From: Meira nashicola
Lineage: Eukaryota; Basidiomycota; Exobasidiomycetes; Exobasidiales; Brachybasidiaceae
Direction: 5' to 3'
Assembly: GCA_001600355.1 (NCBI GenBank)
Contig: BCJU01000002.1
Coordinates: 1,364,001 to 1,428,000, forward strand
Length of the DNA stretch: 64,000 bases
The notes under the pieces were generated by a model, which had not been told where the DNA came from, searched no databases, and saw only the letters and a program-made list of their open reading frames with translations. Made by a program: the position numbers and the translations under genes. This document shows positions 1-10,527 of the stretch, piece by piece (position 1 is the first letter of the stretch; each line of letters starts with the position of its first letter).

Positions 1-977
1 TCTTGGTAACTGCAAGAAATGATACCACTCAAAATTGGCCAATGCACATCAACTTAGATCCAGACATGTACGATCAAGTACCGCCTGAATTACAACTCAA
101 TTTGACTTCAACGATTTCATATAAAGAAGGTAATCCGATGGGATCCGATAGACCAACGATCGAATACGAATATTTCGATGATACAGCTTTAGTGCCTATA
201 GTTGTTGAAGCACAACTTTCGGCTGATGTAACATTTGTTAAATCTTTTGATTTTAACACATACAGCAACGGAAAGAATTATGCTGCTTTTAATGGAACTT
301 CTTTTGTAAGTTCACTTACACCAACTTTATTCACCGCAATGAGTATGCCAACAAACGAAACAAACTTAGCTCAAGTTTATGGACCAAATTCAAACGCAGT
401 AGTTGTTGATCATTTGAAAGTGTTCGAAATTGAAATCATAAATTTGGATTCAGGTAATCATCCTTTTCATTTACACGGACATCATTTTCAAGTAGTTCAT
501 AAAAGTCAAGATTTAACTTCTGATGATCCAACAATTAATCCACCAAAAAAAGAAAATCAACCAAACCCAATGCGTCGTGATACAATCTTAATTCCCGGTG
601 GTGGAAGTGCTTCTTTACGTCTTGTTGCTGATAATCCAGGTGCTTGGTTCTTGCATTGTCATATCGATTTCCATTTAACAAGTGGTTTGGCAATGGTGGT
701 CATTGAGGCACCTGAAAAAATTCAACAAAATTTAAACGTTCCATCTTATATGTATCAACAATGTCAACAAGCAGGTTTGCCTTTTACAGGTAACGCTGGT
801 GGTATTCAATCTTTGACAAACTTTGGCGCTTTACCTGCAGGTCCAACACCTTTGAAATCAGGTTGGACTGCGAATGCTGTTGGCACATTTGTTGCTTGTT
901 TGATCACTGCCCTTCTTGGTGTTGGAACTGTTTCATGGTACGGTTTCAGCTCCAAAGATGAAGATGAAGATGAGTAA
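1..977 (+). CDS. Fet3-like multicopper ferroxidase, 3' part (5' end outside window)
   Basis: The reading frame is open from the window edge, so only about the last 324 residues are present. They cover the third cupredoxin domain of a multicopper oxidase. The copper ligand motifs are HPFHLHGH and, near the end, WFLHCHIDFHL, which carries the type 1 Cys, a following His and the axial Leu at the usual spacing. The NPMRRD stretch between them and a C-terminal hydrophobic segment (about the last 40 residues, GTFVACLITALLGVG) followed by an acidic cytosolic tail are typical of Fet3-type membrane ferroxidases rather than secreted laccases. Such enzymes oxidise Fe(II) outside the cell and pass Fe(III) to the permease Ftr1. 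The N-terminal domains and iron-binding acidic residues cannot be checked here. The gene is convergent with the mannosidase gene; the stop codons are about 107 nt apart. Confidence 0.85.
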   Translation, partial: LVTARNDTTQNWPMHINLDPDMYDQVPPELQLNLTSTISYKEGNPMGSDRPTIEYEYFDDTALVPIVVEAQLSADVTFVKSFDFNTYSNGKNYAAFNGTSFVSSLTPTLFTAMSMPTNETNLAQVYGPNSNAVVVDHLKVFEIEIINLDSGNHPFHLHGHHFQVVHKSQDLTSDDPTINPPKKENQPNPMRRDTILIPGGGSASLRLVADNPGAWFLHCHIDFHLTSGLAMVVIEAPEKIQQNLNVPSYMYQQCQQAGLPFTGNAGGIQSLTNFGALPAGPTPLKSGWTANAVGTFVACLITALLGVGTVSWYGFSSKDEDEDE

Positions 978-1084
978 ATCAAACTTTTTCCTTTAGTTTA
1001 TCTCTTCCTGCTTAATGTATGTAATGAGTGAAAAAAAAATATCATTTATGCACAGAAATAAGAAAAGAATGAATCATATTTACC

Positions 1085-4000
1085 CTAAAGACGGAATTTG
1101 AGAGTGACAACCTCAAATGGTCGAACTTTCAAAGCGACCTTTCGTTGTTCTCCTTCGTCAGATGTGGTTCGAATTTGCAAACTTTCGTTCGAATCTTCTT
1201 GATCGTCTTCCAACATATTTGTACGGGTAACAGATTTGAATGGATACTTGCTGTTAATCACCACATTTGCATGACTTCCCAAAGATTCATATAATCGAAG
1301 AATGACCGTAGTTTCTCCGCTAGCTTTTTGTTCATGATAATCGAAATCATCCTCACCACGTTTGACCGTATCAAACACAATCGCTTGTGGCACACCACCA
1401 CGTGGCAAATCAAGGGTGAATGGCATCTCTGTATTGGGTGATTGTTCTGCAACGGAATAAGATAAAAGTCCATCTCCAATTTGCAATGGCTCATTAAAGC
1501 TTCTTGCCACATGAACCACATCAGAGGCTTCCAAGACATTCAAATGAGGATATAATCCAAATTTGATAACATGATCACCTTCATCTTGATGTGCATCTGG
1601 GTATGTAGCACCCTTTAAGAGTGACAAACGCATCAAACCACCTTCAACCGAATAACCGTACTTAGAATCCGTAACGAGGGCCAAACCAAGGCTAGATTCG
1701 GATAAATCGGCAAATTTATGTCCACAGACTTCGAATTTAGCAGCGTCCCAACTTGTGTTGCGGTATGTTGGACGTTTAGTGATACCGAATTGAGTTTCAT
1801 AAGAAGCAGTATCGGAACGCAAGATTGTTGGAACCTCAAAGCGTAAGAATTTATGTTTTTCCATCCAATGAACCTTGGCATCGAAATTGATGAGAGAACG
1901 AGCAAGCTTGGCAGCAGATTGGCTTCCGCTTGCAGCAGCCAAATTAGATGCAGGGATAGCATCCAAACTCAAAGCAATCGTGACGGAACTTTGACCAAAT
2001 TTGTAATCCAATTCCATAGTCGCACGCCATGGACCACGCTCTGTAATACGAGCAGTATTGAATTTCAATTCTTCATCTGTATCTGTTGCATAGATTTCTG
2101 TTTCCCATGCATCGTATGATGTTGGGAAATCTTGACAGATCGAAAGACCAGCTGTTCTTCCTGAAGCAATCAATTCTAACCAATTGCCGTCACTGGCTAA
2201 AACTTGAACACTATCGATTCTGCCATCTTTCAAATTAATCGAAACTGCATTGTTACGCATAGCAAATGATCCATGAGCGGTTTCTTCGATTTGAACAGCT
2301 TCAACAGTTCGCATAATACTGGCGGGAGATGGGGATGGTTTTGCGGTACCAGATCCTTTAGCATCTTCCAACAAAAGTAAAACACCATCAGCTGTTTTTT
2401 GAACGGCATTGGCAAGAAGTGCGTCCTTGTTTGAAGCAACAGATAATGTCTTTGTATCAACCTGTACCAATTCCCGTCTTGGAACAGCAAGAGTGTTAAT
2501 TGCTACAGGAATTGCTTGATCACCACCCGATCCCAAGATTGAAGTTGCTTTATGTAACAATTTCAAAGCCTTGGCATTCACGTCAGCATAGATGCTCTCT
2601 GCATCATCGTACACCAAACGAATAGACGATCCAGGCAAGACGTCATGGAATTGACACAAAAGGAAAGGTTCCCAAAGGCTATCAATATCCGCTTTGGGGT
2701 ATTTGTAATCAGAAGATCGGAGACTTGCTAATGTTGCAACCCATTCCAATTGATGCAAGAGAATTTCCAGCTTTCTGTTCCAACGTTTGATGCTTCCATG
2801 ACTTGTGTATACACCCCGATGGAATTCAAGATACACTTCACCGTTCCATGTTGCAAGCTTTTCTCCATTGTTGGTAATCTTGCGGATATTCTCAAAGAAT
2901 TCCAAAGGTGATGTATCGGAGCCGACCTTTGGCATATCAGTGTAGCCATTGTTATATGTTGCACGAGCACGACGAAGACTCTCGATATTGACTTCATTTG
3001 GACCACCACCTCCATCTCCTTTACCGTAGAGTAGAAGTGCAATTGGTTGAACGTTCAAATCTTGATTGTTCGTCACACCTCTGCGGATATCATCTACGCC
3101 ACACATACTGTCATAATTGTTGACCGGCGTCATGTGGGTAATGATTTGTGTACCGTCTAAGCCGGTCCACATCATTGTATTGTGTGGGAATCTGTTGATG
3201 TTACTCCAACTCAACTTTTGTGTAAAGAAATACTCTGTACCACAGGAGCGTGCCAATTGTGGAATTTGGCTGTTATAACCAAAAGTATCCGGAAGCCAGA
3301 AAATCTATGGGAAAGGGTAATGTCAGATCGTCTTCTAAGTACAAATCAACTCTGCTCTGCTCACATTAGTCCTCGAGCCAAATCGAGATTTAAAAAATCG
3401 TTGTCCGTATAAAAATTGTCGAACAAATGCTTCACCACTTGGCAAATTGGCATCATTTTCTACCCATGTACCTCCGATCGGAATAAAGCGTCCTTCTTTA
3501 ACATACTTTTGCAGTTTTGAAAACAATTTTGGGTAAAGCTGTTCCAGCCACCAGTATTGTTGCGCGGTACTTGCAGTGAATTTATATTCAGGGTAACGAT
3601 CCATCAGATCCATTTGTGTACTCCAAGAACGAGCAATCTTTTGTTGCGTTGCAGAGAAAGGCCAAAGCCACGCTGAGTCAATGTGTGTATGACCGACTGC
3701 CCAGATTTTGTGATCATCTTTGTGGAAAACGTTGCCTTCTTGATATAATTTGGATCCTTTCTTGGACCAATCTTTGCCCAAAACATCTTCGGCAATTTTA
3801 CGACATTTTCCAATCGTTGATAAATCATTGTTGCGGAAGGTATTTTGGATTTGATTCATCACATACAAGGCTTGATTTTGTAAAACAGAATCCTTTGGCA
3901 TTTCACGAATGCATCCTTGCAAAAGGAAATAATCCCACAACAAGTGCCATGCTTCAGGTCTTTTGACAACGACTGCAGCTGATGCCAATTCAAAGTATCG

Positions 4001-4558
4001 ATTCGGATCTGGATCACCTTCTCTGAAATTACCGATTCCAAACATTCCGTTACAGGTGACTTCGATATAAAACAAAACACCTTTGCGTACTTCTGGCTTG
4101 AGTGGGAAATCAACTCGGCGACCATCCCATCCTCCGGTGATTCCCTGTAAGGGCAAACCATGTTCATCAAATACCATTGCTTCACAGCTTGGATCGAATT
4201 CAAGTTGAACCCATTCTTTGTCGCGCCATTCCGCTGGAACTTTGATTTCCATTTTGATCCAATGATTTGACCAACTTGGACCGAATTGATGACCTCTCTT
4301 TACAGGTTCAAATTCATGCTTAATTGCTTCTTCAAAACTAGGTTTTGTGCCTGTTTTGGGGACCCATAAGCCCATCTTGATCACTTCTTCATCATCCCTT
4401 TTGCCTTCAAACAAAACAGAATTAATATTCCATTTTGACCATTGATCGCTATTGAATTCTTGAACACGGGCTTCCTCCACACCTCGAGTATGAATTCGAC
4501 GAATGGGATGAGCAGCTTCAGAAGAACGAAGAGGATAAAAGTGTTTTTCGGAACTCAT
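1085..4558 (-). CDS. AMS1: Class II alpha-mannosidase (GH38, Ams1-like), two exons
   Basis: Join 4558-3365 and 3304-1085, with a 60-nt intron (GTGAGC donor, CATAG acceptor, CTGAC-like branch site). The protein is 1137 aa, close to the roughly 1080 aa of yeast vacuolar Ams1. Exon 1 holds the GH38 metal-binding motif HTHIDSAWLWP (residues 290-300) and the GGTWVENDANLPSGEA segment. The splice restores the sequence across the junction, FGSRTN|IFWLPDTFGYN; the Asp at about residue 404 in LPDTFGY is the expected nucleophile. The intron carries an in-frame stop, so the two open frames are one spliced gene and not a frameshifted pseudogene. No signal peptide is visible, as in Ams1, which reaches the vacuole by a cytosol-to-vacuole route. 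The role is degradation of free oligosaccharides and N-glycan mannose. Confidence 0.95.
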
Positions 4559-5143
4559 CTTCTACAAATGTTTGAAGGTGAGATGAAGGTAGGAAATGAA
4601 GAAATTGCCAGCACATTTATTCCATCCAAACAAACAAACAAACTGGAAAAATGCACTTGATGAGCGGACCACTTTCTAGCGGCGCCTACAAATTCAAGCA
4701 AGCGGGGTTCATAATGCACGATGGCCTGAGCGCACTCACTTGCATACATAAATGGTGTTCATACGCGATGTGTCATTTGACATATGTAGTCTCTAGTATA
4801 GGGCCGGCCACGTTGGCTGGTCCGCCAAGAATAATTAATATTTAGAGGTGAACAACCTGGGCCCCTTTATCCTTTTGGTATGTATCAAGATACAAGCCAT
4901 TTCCAGATCCTAGTGTAACATATCACCTTTTTTGGATTTCCAATGCTGAAGTCACAAGTCTAGAATCTGTCCTTTCCTGGTACGCGTCTGCCAGTTGAAT
5001 CAAAAAGAGGTGCGGGAGCTTAAACCTATTACCATGCTGCACGTGTAGGAGGAGTAGCGTCTTTTTTTCACACCCATTCTTCGCGGTAGAATAGAAGAAG
5101 TGAAAATCAGTTTTAGGTCATATCCACAACCATCATCAGCGCA
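4559..5143. promoter_or_regulatory. Divergent intergenic region AMS1 / mS29
   Basis: These 585 bp separate two head-to-head genes and must contain both promoters. I see a CACGTG E-box at 5040-5045 and a pyrimidine-rich stretch just before the mS29 start. No tRNA, repeat or plausible coding exon is visible; short open frames here look like chance. Confidence 0.5.
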
Positions 5144-6595
5144 ATGGCGACACAAAGAGGAACTATGAACATAATTTGCAATGTGAGCGGTCTAATTGGT
5201 CGTGAAGCAGGACCTTCTCGTATGACACTCGCAGCAAGGTCACCTTTCAGTACTTCAGCTATCGTTGGAGCAGCGCAAAAGAAGAAAGCAGCGCCGGCAC
5301 CAAAGAGAAAAGCTGCATCAGTAGTACGAAAAGGACCAAAAAGTGCAGATTCAGGCACGACTAAACGAAAAGGATCTAGATCAAGTGGTAGCAGTTCAAG
5401 CGATGCTTCTTTATTGGGATTATCAAGAGATAGTCCATTCGCACAACCTAAAGCTGATTTGAGTAATTTGCCAGAATTTCTTCCTGAAATGGTAACAGCA
5501 AAAGATGTTTATGGAGTGGTCGCTTGGAGTAAACGTACTTGGGATGCTTTGCAATTTCAACAATTTGGTTTACCAAAATCACTGGCTAAACAATTCGCAT
5601 CGGAATCGCGTCCTCGAACATTGATTCGCCCACAAACTTTGGAAGTGCTGGATATGTTGGACAAAGCACGATCTAATCCTTCTCCTTCTTCCGCTAATAC
5701 AATCTTAAATGCTCCAACTGGATATGGAATCTCTACTTTGATGCTTCAAGCCTTTTCTTATGCGCTAGAATCGTCCTGGTTGGTCATCTACCTTCCAAGA
5801 TCACTTACTTTTGTTGATAGCTCATCTCCCTATGCATATAGTGAAAAGCACAAGGTCTATCTTCAACCAGAGCTGACAAAGCATATTCTTGAGCGCATTC
5901 TCAGTGTCAATAAAGATCACTTGAGCAAGATCACATCGGACGATGGTCCATTCACGCTCGACGGACGTGGAGGAAAGATTGAAAAAGGTGCCAATCTTGC
6001 ATCAATCATTCAACAAGGCTTACAAAAAGATACTACACCTGATGCACTACAGACCGTATTTGAAATCACCATGCGTACAATCGTTCAACAACGAAACATT
6101 CCGGTTCTTTTAGCAATCGATGGCGCTCAAGGCTTATTCAGCAAAAGTCTTTACAGGGATCCCGATTATCGTCAATTGGAATCTTACGAGCTTGCTGTAC
6201 CAAGAACACTTCAAGCCAGTCTACGAAGTACCGGAACAGGAAGTTTTGGAGGCGTCCAATTGGGAAAATCGTTAACAGCAATGAGTCTTTCTAACACCAA
6301 ATGGCCCATTCCCGATGAGATGCGTTCTGCTTTGCCAAATTTGAATGCAGCCCTTCATCCTTACGCCAAGTTGAATGATGAAATGCTTTCGATCGTCAAT
6401 GAATGTCAATTCAAGGTTTGGGATTTGAGCAATGCCGTCCTTACTCGTAAAGAAGCTGGTGCTCTATTTGACGTTGCACTGAAAGAAGGTGGAATGTGGT
6501 CTATTGCAAATGATGAATTGTTCATGTCTAAATTGGTAGAAAGTGGGGGTAGTGTTGCAACATTCCAACGCGGTTTGCGAGGATCTCTTTTGTGA
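5144..6595 (+). CDS. Mitochondrial small-subunit ribosomal protein mS29 (DAP3 family)
   Basis: A 483-aa intronless gene for the GTP-binding mitoribosomal protein mS29 (human DAP3, yeast Rsm23). The N-terminus is rich in Arg, Ser and Ala with almost no acidic residues for about 50 positions, as expected of a mitochondrial presequence, and is followed by a Lys/Pro-rich linker. The DAP3 core begins near residue 155 (RTLIRPQTLEVLDML), with the nucleotide-binding loop at 190-198 and a Walker B-like segment VLLAIDGAQGLF about 130 residues later. The C-terminal WDLSNAVLTRKEAGALF region is also typical. The P-loop reads APTGYGIST: Ile196 stands where Walker A has Lys. This may reduce or alter nucleotide binding. 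The first in-frame ATG is used; a second at codon 8 is possible. Confidence 0.88.
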   Translation: MATQRGTMNIICNVSGLIGREAGPSRMTLAARSPFSTSAIVGAAQKKKAAPAPKRKAASVVRKGPKSADSGTTKRKGSRSSGSSSSDASLLGLSRDSPFAQPKADLSNLPEFLPEMVTAKDVYGVVAWSKRTWDALQFQQFGLPKSLAKQFASESRPRTLIRPQTLEVLDMLDKARSNPSPSSANTILNAPTGYGISTLMLQAFSYALESSWLVIYLPRSLTFVDSSSPYAYSEKHKVYLQPELTKHILERILSVNKDHLSKITSDDGPFTLDGRGGKIEKGANLASIIQQGLQKDTTPDALQTVFEITMRTIVQQRNIPVLLAIDGAQGLFSKSLYRDPDYRQLESYELAVPRTLQASLRSTGTGSFGGVQLGKSLTAMSLSNTKWPIPDEMRSALPNLNAALHPYAKLNDEMLSIVNECQFKVWDLSNAVLTRKEAGALFDVALKEGGMWSIANDELFMSKLVESGGSVATFQRGLRGSLL

Positions 6596-6691
6596 TTATC
6601 ATTTCTCAAAATAAAGCTAATTGTATAGAAACAATTATGTGATAATGGTTGTGTAAAATACATGTTGTAAAAATCTATTGCTGTTGTGTAT

Positions 6692-9397
6692 CTATTTATC
6701 AAATAAGCCTAGATGCTGTACCATCTTGAGCAACTCTAGTGCTTGTTTGGTGACTTGCATTTGTAATGATTTGATCGTTTGTGATTGATTGTTCTCTTTT
6801 ATTGCTTTCGCACCCCTTTTCGCAATCGATTTCACTGCTTCGACCAAACCAGAAGCGATAATAGCACGTTTGTATGCCGTTGCATCGTTTGCGCCTTGGC
6901 CACGAATCCAATCGACGTATTGCAAGACACATTCTATACATGACAATCCTCGTAAAGCTAATTGCCATTGTCCATGTTCAGCACCTAGAGGATCACTCTC
7001 TATATCCTGTTTGTGCAATCTTGTATCTTCTTCCGGATCATCTTTGTCTTCGTCTGTAATTTCGGCAATTTGATCAATTTGTTTGATCTCAATTGTTGGG
7101 TCGATCAATTTAGCGATCTTGTTCATAATCCTTGGCTCTAATGAAAGGATTCGTGCACATGCAGAAGCTGAACTGCATAATGTTGCTATCGCTCCACCAG
7201 CTGCCAATCGTAACTTTAAGCCACTCTCCTTGCTAACTTCATCAATACCTGCAGGAGCACAAAGAGCGATCAAAAAGGTTAAATCACGAGCAGTTCGACT
7301 TTTATTTATATCTTCGTCCTTCTTGACGGAAGATTTGATTTGATTTTCATCATCTGTTTCGCCTGACCATCTCTGAAAGACGTCATCAACAACCAAGAGA
7401 TTGCACAATAATTCCAACGAAGCACGACGACTTAATTCATTATCCTCCATAAAAATTCTCTCACGTAATACTGAGCCAACGTCCAATCTACCCTTTGACT
7501 CTTTCCCTCTATCTGCGCCAACAAATGCATCAGTTGCATTGGTGTCGAGTATACTCTTTGCATATCCTGCATGAGCTATACGGTTTGCTAGTTGAGGTGA
7601 AAGTGATGCGACATTGGTTAATGCTAATGAAGCTTCAAATCTTTGTAATCGGCTACTATCAGCATGCAAATAAAGCAAAGCAAGTGATGGAACCACTTCG
7701 ATCGGATCGGTAGAAACAAGAGCTGGATTTTCGGTTATGAGCAAATGTGATAGTGCTTGAATTGCTGTAAATGATAATTGACTTGAGTTTCCATTTTCTA
7801 TTCCTTGTGATCGTAATGCCTGGGCGACCGTACTATTGGCCAATGCAATCAATGCTTTTGCACCGCCTTGTTGAATGATGAAACCTCTTTGTCGTTTATC
7901 CTGTCTTGTTGTGGCGTGCAATAACGCTTCTGCCACCGCTTGTCGTACAGAAGAGCTGGGATTCGCAATACTAACATCATCGCCCGTCGCAGAATGAGGC
8001 TTTGACATTGCGATTGATCCAAGTGCTTCTATACCTCTAACACTAATGACTCTTCGTACTCGTTCCTCAATTGCATCCAAAGCTAAAAATTGATCCTTTT
8101 CGTCTTTTCCCTCTGCATTTCGTGCATTGGCCATTCGCCGTAGCTTTTCCATTTGTAGTTCTTCTTTTGATTTTGTGATAGGGTAAGACATTATATTTGC
8201 AAGCAAAGAAGCGATCCCGAGTTGCATTGCTGTATCTGGAGCCTCTTCAGAATTTGTCATTGTTTTCGGATCGAGTAATTTGTCCAGCTCATATGAACTT
8301 TTTGCTGATTCTTTGTTCTTCTCTGCATCTCTAGTAGGAAACAATGTCCTTGCATCTCCATATCGAACTGCATCTTTTGCCGAAATACAGATTGACTTTA
8401 ATAAATCATTATCGTTTGCGATAGAATGTCGATAAACGGGCTGAAGGGATAGATATGACAAACCTTCAATAGCAGATACTTGACAGAGCCTTGCCAGTTC
8501 TTTTTTCAGAGAAAGATCGATTATCGAATCGCTGGCGTTGTCAAAGCTTTTGATCTCAGCTTCTTTGCCCAAGAGGATATGTCTCCTGCACATTTCGTTT
8601 AAAAATGCATCTTCTTCAGCTTGCTTCTTTTCAGCTTCTTCAGTATCTTTGTCTTTTGGTAAACCTTCAAGAGCTCCTTCTAAAACCTTTGCTTCTCCTT
8701 TATTTGGAGTTTTGCCTACTCTTGTGAGTTTGTGAAGTGTCAAAGAAGCCAACAAAGATACTTTCGATAGCATTTCCGTAGCTTGAGGATTTTCCAATTC
8801 TGTTCGTTCTACTAGACTGACAAGCCATTCTACGGGTAAAGTTGAAGCTTGTACCTCATTTTCTTCACTTACTTCTACGATCTTTGCTTGAGGGTCTTCA
8901 TCTGAAAGTGATGCATTTGATACTTCTACGATCTTCTTTCGACTCTCATTATAAGATGCAGCAAGGCAGAGTAGTTCAGCGAGGGCTAAGCTATTGATGG
9001 TGAATGATTGTTGATCTTTCGCTTCAGTAACCGAATTCAGTGCGATTTCCAAAACATTATGATCGAATAAGATTTTATGAGCTTGTTGTGGTGCAAATGT
9101 ATACAATGCTGAAATGAAACGAATTGCTGCAAATGCTTGACTTTGATCTTTCTTATGATCTTTTAATGCCGAAAGAATTGACTGTGTGCATTCTGAAGAA
9201 AACTCTTTCGATGATTCTGATGATGATGATGTTTGTACTTTCTTGGCTAATCTAATAATTGTCAATGCACGATCTTTCCAACTTGAATTCGGTCGAAAGT
9301 TCTGTAGTACTTCAGCTATACTACTTTCACCTTTATCGATCGATAAATTTGCCAATAGATCAACGTTAGCCGAAGAAACCATTGTATGATCCGACAT
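6692..9397 (-). CDS. UCS-family myosin chaperone (UNC-45 / She4 / Rng3-like)
   Basis: A 901-aa intronless protein of armadillo/HEAT-like helices. The C-terminal half resembles the UCS domain, with RRASLELLCNLLVVDDVF, KLRLAAGGAIATLCS and LRGLSCIECVLQYVDW in order. UCS proteins fold and stabilise myosin heads; fungal members (She4, Rng3, Cro1) are needed for endocytosis, cytokinesis and polarised growth. As in other fungi, no N-terminal TPR domain is evident, unlike animal UNC-45. The middle (about residues 165-260) is acidic and lysine-rich, probably a linker. The gene is tail-to-tail with mS29, with stops about 100 nt apart. Family assignment is confident; a one-to-one match with She4 or Rng3 is inference. 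Confidence 0.85.
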   Translation of the reverse strand: MSDHTMVSSANVDLLANLSIDKGESSIAEVLQNFRPNSSWKDRALTIIRLAKKVQTSSSSESSKEFSSECTQSILSALKDHKKDQSQAFAAIRFISALYTFAPQQAHKILFDHNVLEIALNSVTEAKDQQSFTINSLALAELLCLAASYNESRKKIVEVSNASLSDEDPQAKIVEVSEENEVQASTLPVEWLVSLVERTELENPQATEMLSKVSLLASLTLHKLTRVGKTPNKGEAKVLEGALEGLPKDKDTEEAEKKQAEEDAFLNEMCRRHILLGKEAEIKSFDNASDSIIDLSLKKELARLCQVSAIEGLSYLSLQPVYRHSIANDNDLLKSICISAKDAVRYGDARTLFPTRDAEKNKESAKSSYELDKLLDPKTMTNSEEAPDTAMQLGIASLLANIMSYPITKSKEELQMEKLRRMANARNAEGKDEKDQFLALDAIEERVRRVISVRGIEALGSIAMSKPHSATGDDVSIANPSSSVRQAVAEALLHATTRQDKRQRGFIIQQGGAKALIALANSTVAQALRSQGIENGNSSQLSFTAIQALSHLLITENPALVSTDPIEVVPSLALLYLHADSSRLQRFEASLALTNVASLSPQLANRIAHAGYAKSILDTNATDAFVGADRGKESKGRLDVGSVLRERIFMEDNELSRRASLELLCNLLVVDDVFQRWSGETDDENQIKSSVKKDEDINKSRTARDLTFLIALCAPAGIDEVSKESGLKLRLAAGGAIATLCSSASACARILSLEPRIMNKIAKLIDPTIEIKQIDQIAEITDEDKDDPEEDTRLHKQDIESDPLGAEHGQWQLALRGLSCIECVLQYVDWIRGQGANDATAYKRAIIASGLVEAVKSIAKRGAKAIKENNQSQTIKSLQMQVTKQALELLKMVQHLGLFDK

Positions 9398-9898
9398 TGT
9401 AGTCTACTTCTGCTTGTAGTAGTAGTGAGAGAAAGAAGGGGTAGTATACGACAAACACTTTCTTCCAAACTTTAATTTTACTGTAGTGTGGTCAATGCAT
9501 TTTTTGCCCGTTCAATAACTCCCGACCTCCTTTAGCTTTAAACCTATGGTAATGTCCGCGTGTAAGAAAAAGTCCGATTTTAGCGCGGCGCTGCACAGCT
9601 TAAAAATCCCCCAAAGACAATCGGGATTCCGTGACAAGCGGCTAATTTTTACGGCGTTTAAGATTGTGTCTTTTTATGCTTTTCTTGCTCGTATGAAGCA
9701 TTTATCCGTCTTGTATCGGATAGCATATTTGAGTACATACATATGTCATGGCATGAATTGTAACTTTGTAAGAACCACGGTAGCCCGTAACACAATAATT
9801 TATTGTATGAGAGAAAAAAGGTATAAAATGTCAACCTTTTCTCACCTTTCTTCTCAATTTAACCTCAACATCCATTCCATTCAAACTCATTCTACAAA
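9398..9898. promoter_or_regulatory. Divergent intergenic region UCS chaperone / secreted DPBB protein
   Basis: About 500 bp between head-to-head genes. A TATA box (TATAAAA) sits at 9822-9828, 71 nt before the secreted-protein ATG, followed by a CT-rich leader. An open frame crossing this stretch (9546-9902) looks like chance because it runs through the TATA box and leader. Nothing else recognisable. Confidence 0.5.
9822..9828 (+). promoter_or_regulatory. TATA box of the small secreted protein gene
   Basis: A perfect TATAAAA lies 71 nt upstream of the ATG at 9899, and the intervening leader is rich in C and T. Clear TATA boxes mark regulated rather than housekeeping genes in fungi, which fits a secreted protein with condition-dependent expression. 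Confidence 0.6.
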
Positions 9899-10360
9899 AT
9901 GATCGCTCAACCAACTTCAATCTTTATTTTTGCTTTGGCCGCAATTAGCGCAATTTCTGCTTCTCCTTTGAACCGTCGTGATGATCCACCAACTGGAGAT
10001 TTGACTGGTACAGCTCAATGGTCAACATTTGATGGTACTTCTGCATGGTGAGTAGTATATACTCGAAAAGCGTATTCTCTAAACTGACAAATCCTTTTTT
10101 CTCTTCTCTATAGCGGAACTACTCTTCCTGCCGATCAACCTCTTGTGGGAATTGATGGTAGTCTATTCGATCAAATCACTGAACCATGCGGTCGTACAAT
10201 CACAATCACTGCTCCAAACGGTGTTTCAAAACAAGCAACAATTCAAGAATCTTGCGGTGATGGTTGTTCTGATAATGGATTATTATTAACCACAAGCTTA
10301 TTCTCTGACTTTTATAGTCTTGATAAAGGTCAATTTCAAGCTACTTGGAAGTTCAATTAA
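9899..10360 (+). CDS. Small secreted RlpA-like double-psi beta-barrel protein, two exons
   Basis: Join 9899-10047 and 10114-10360, with a 66-nt intron (GTGAGT donor, CTGAC branch site, CTATAG acceptor). The splice creates a Cys codon (TG|C), giving GTSACGTTLPA, the typical first Cys of the fold. The protein is 131 aa, with a signal peptide of about 21 residues ending ISAISA and then a basic NRR site suggesting Kex2 cleavage. The mature part fits a stand-alone double-psi beta-barrel of the RlpA/barwin/expansin type: a Thr-rich start, PCGRTITI, a QESCGDGC segment, LLLTTSLF and a final ATWKFN. Basidiomycetes secrete many such proteins; roles proposed for the fold include cell-wall loosening and host interaction. 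The expansin cellulose-binding domain is absent, so activity is unknown. Confidence 0.88.
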
Positions 10361-10527
10361 ACTTCCCTCTCTTTCATTGTATACTCTGTAAAGAACGATA
10401 CAATTTCATCATTAATATACATGTTTTAAAAAAAATATATAAAGTCAAAACATGATGGGATATCATAAAAAAGAAAAAATAACCAGAAATGAGCTTTATA
10501 TAATCCGAAATAAGAAGATGTATTCAT

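Noticed and set aside
3257..3364. Apparent frame break in the alpha-mannosidase gene
   Set aside because: A 60-nt intron with GTGAGC donor and TAG acceptor joins the two frames and restores the conserved LPDTFGY segment, so the gene is intact.
9546..9902. 118-codon open frame before the secreted protein gene
   Set aside because: It covers the TATA box and leader of the real gene and has no protein-like composition.
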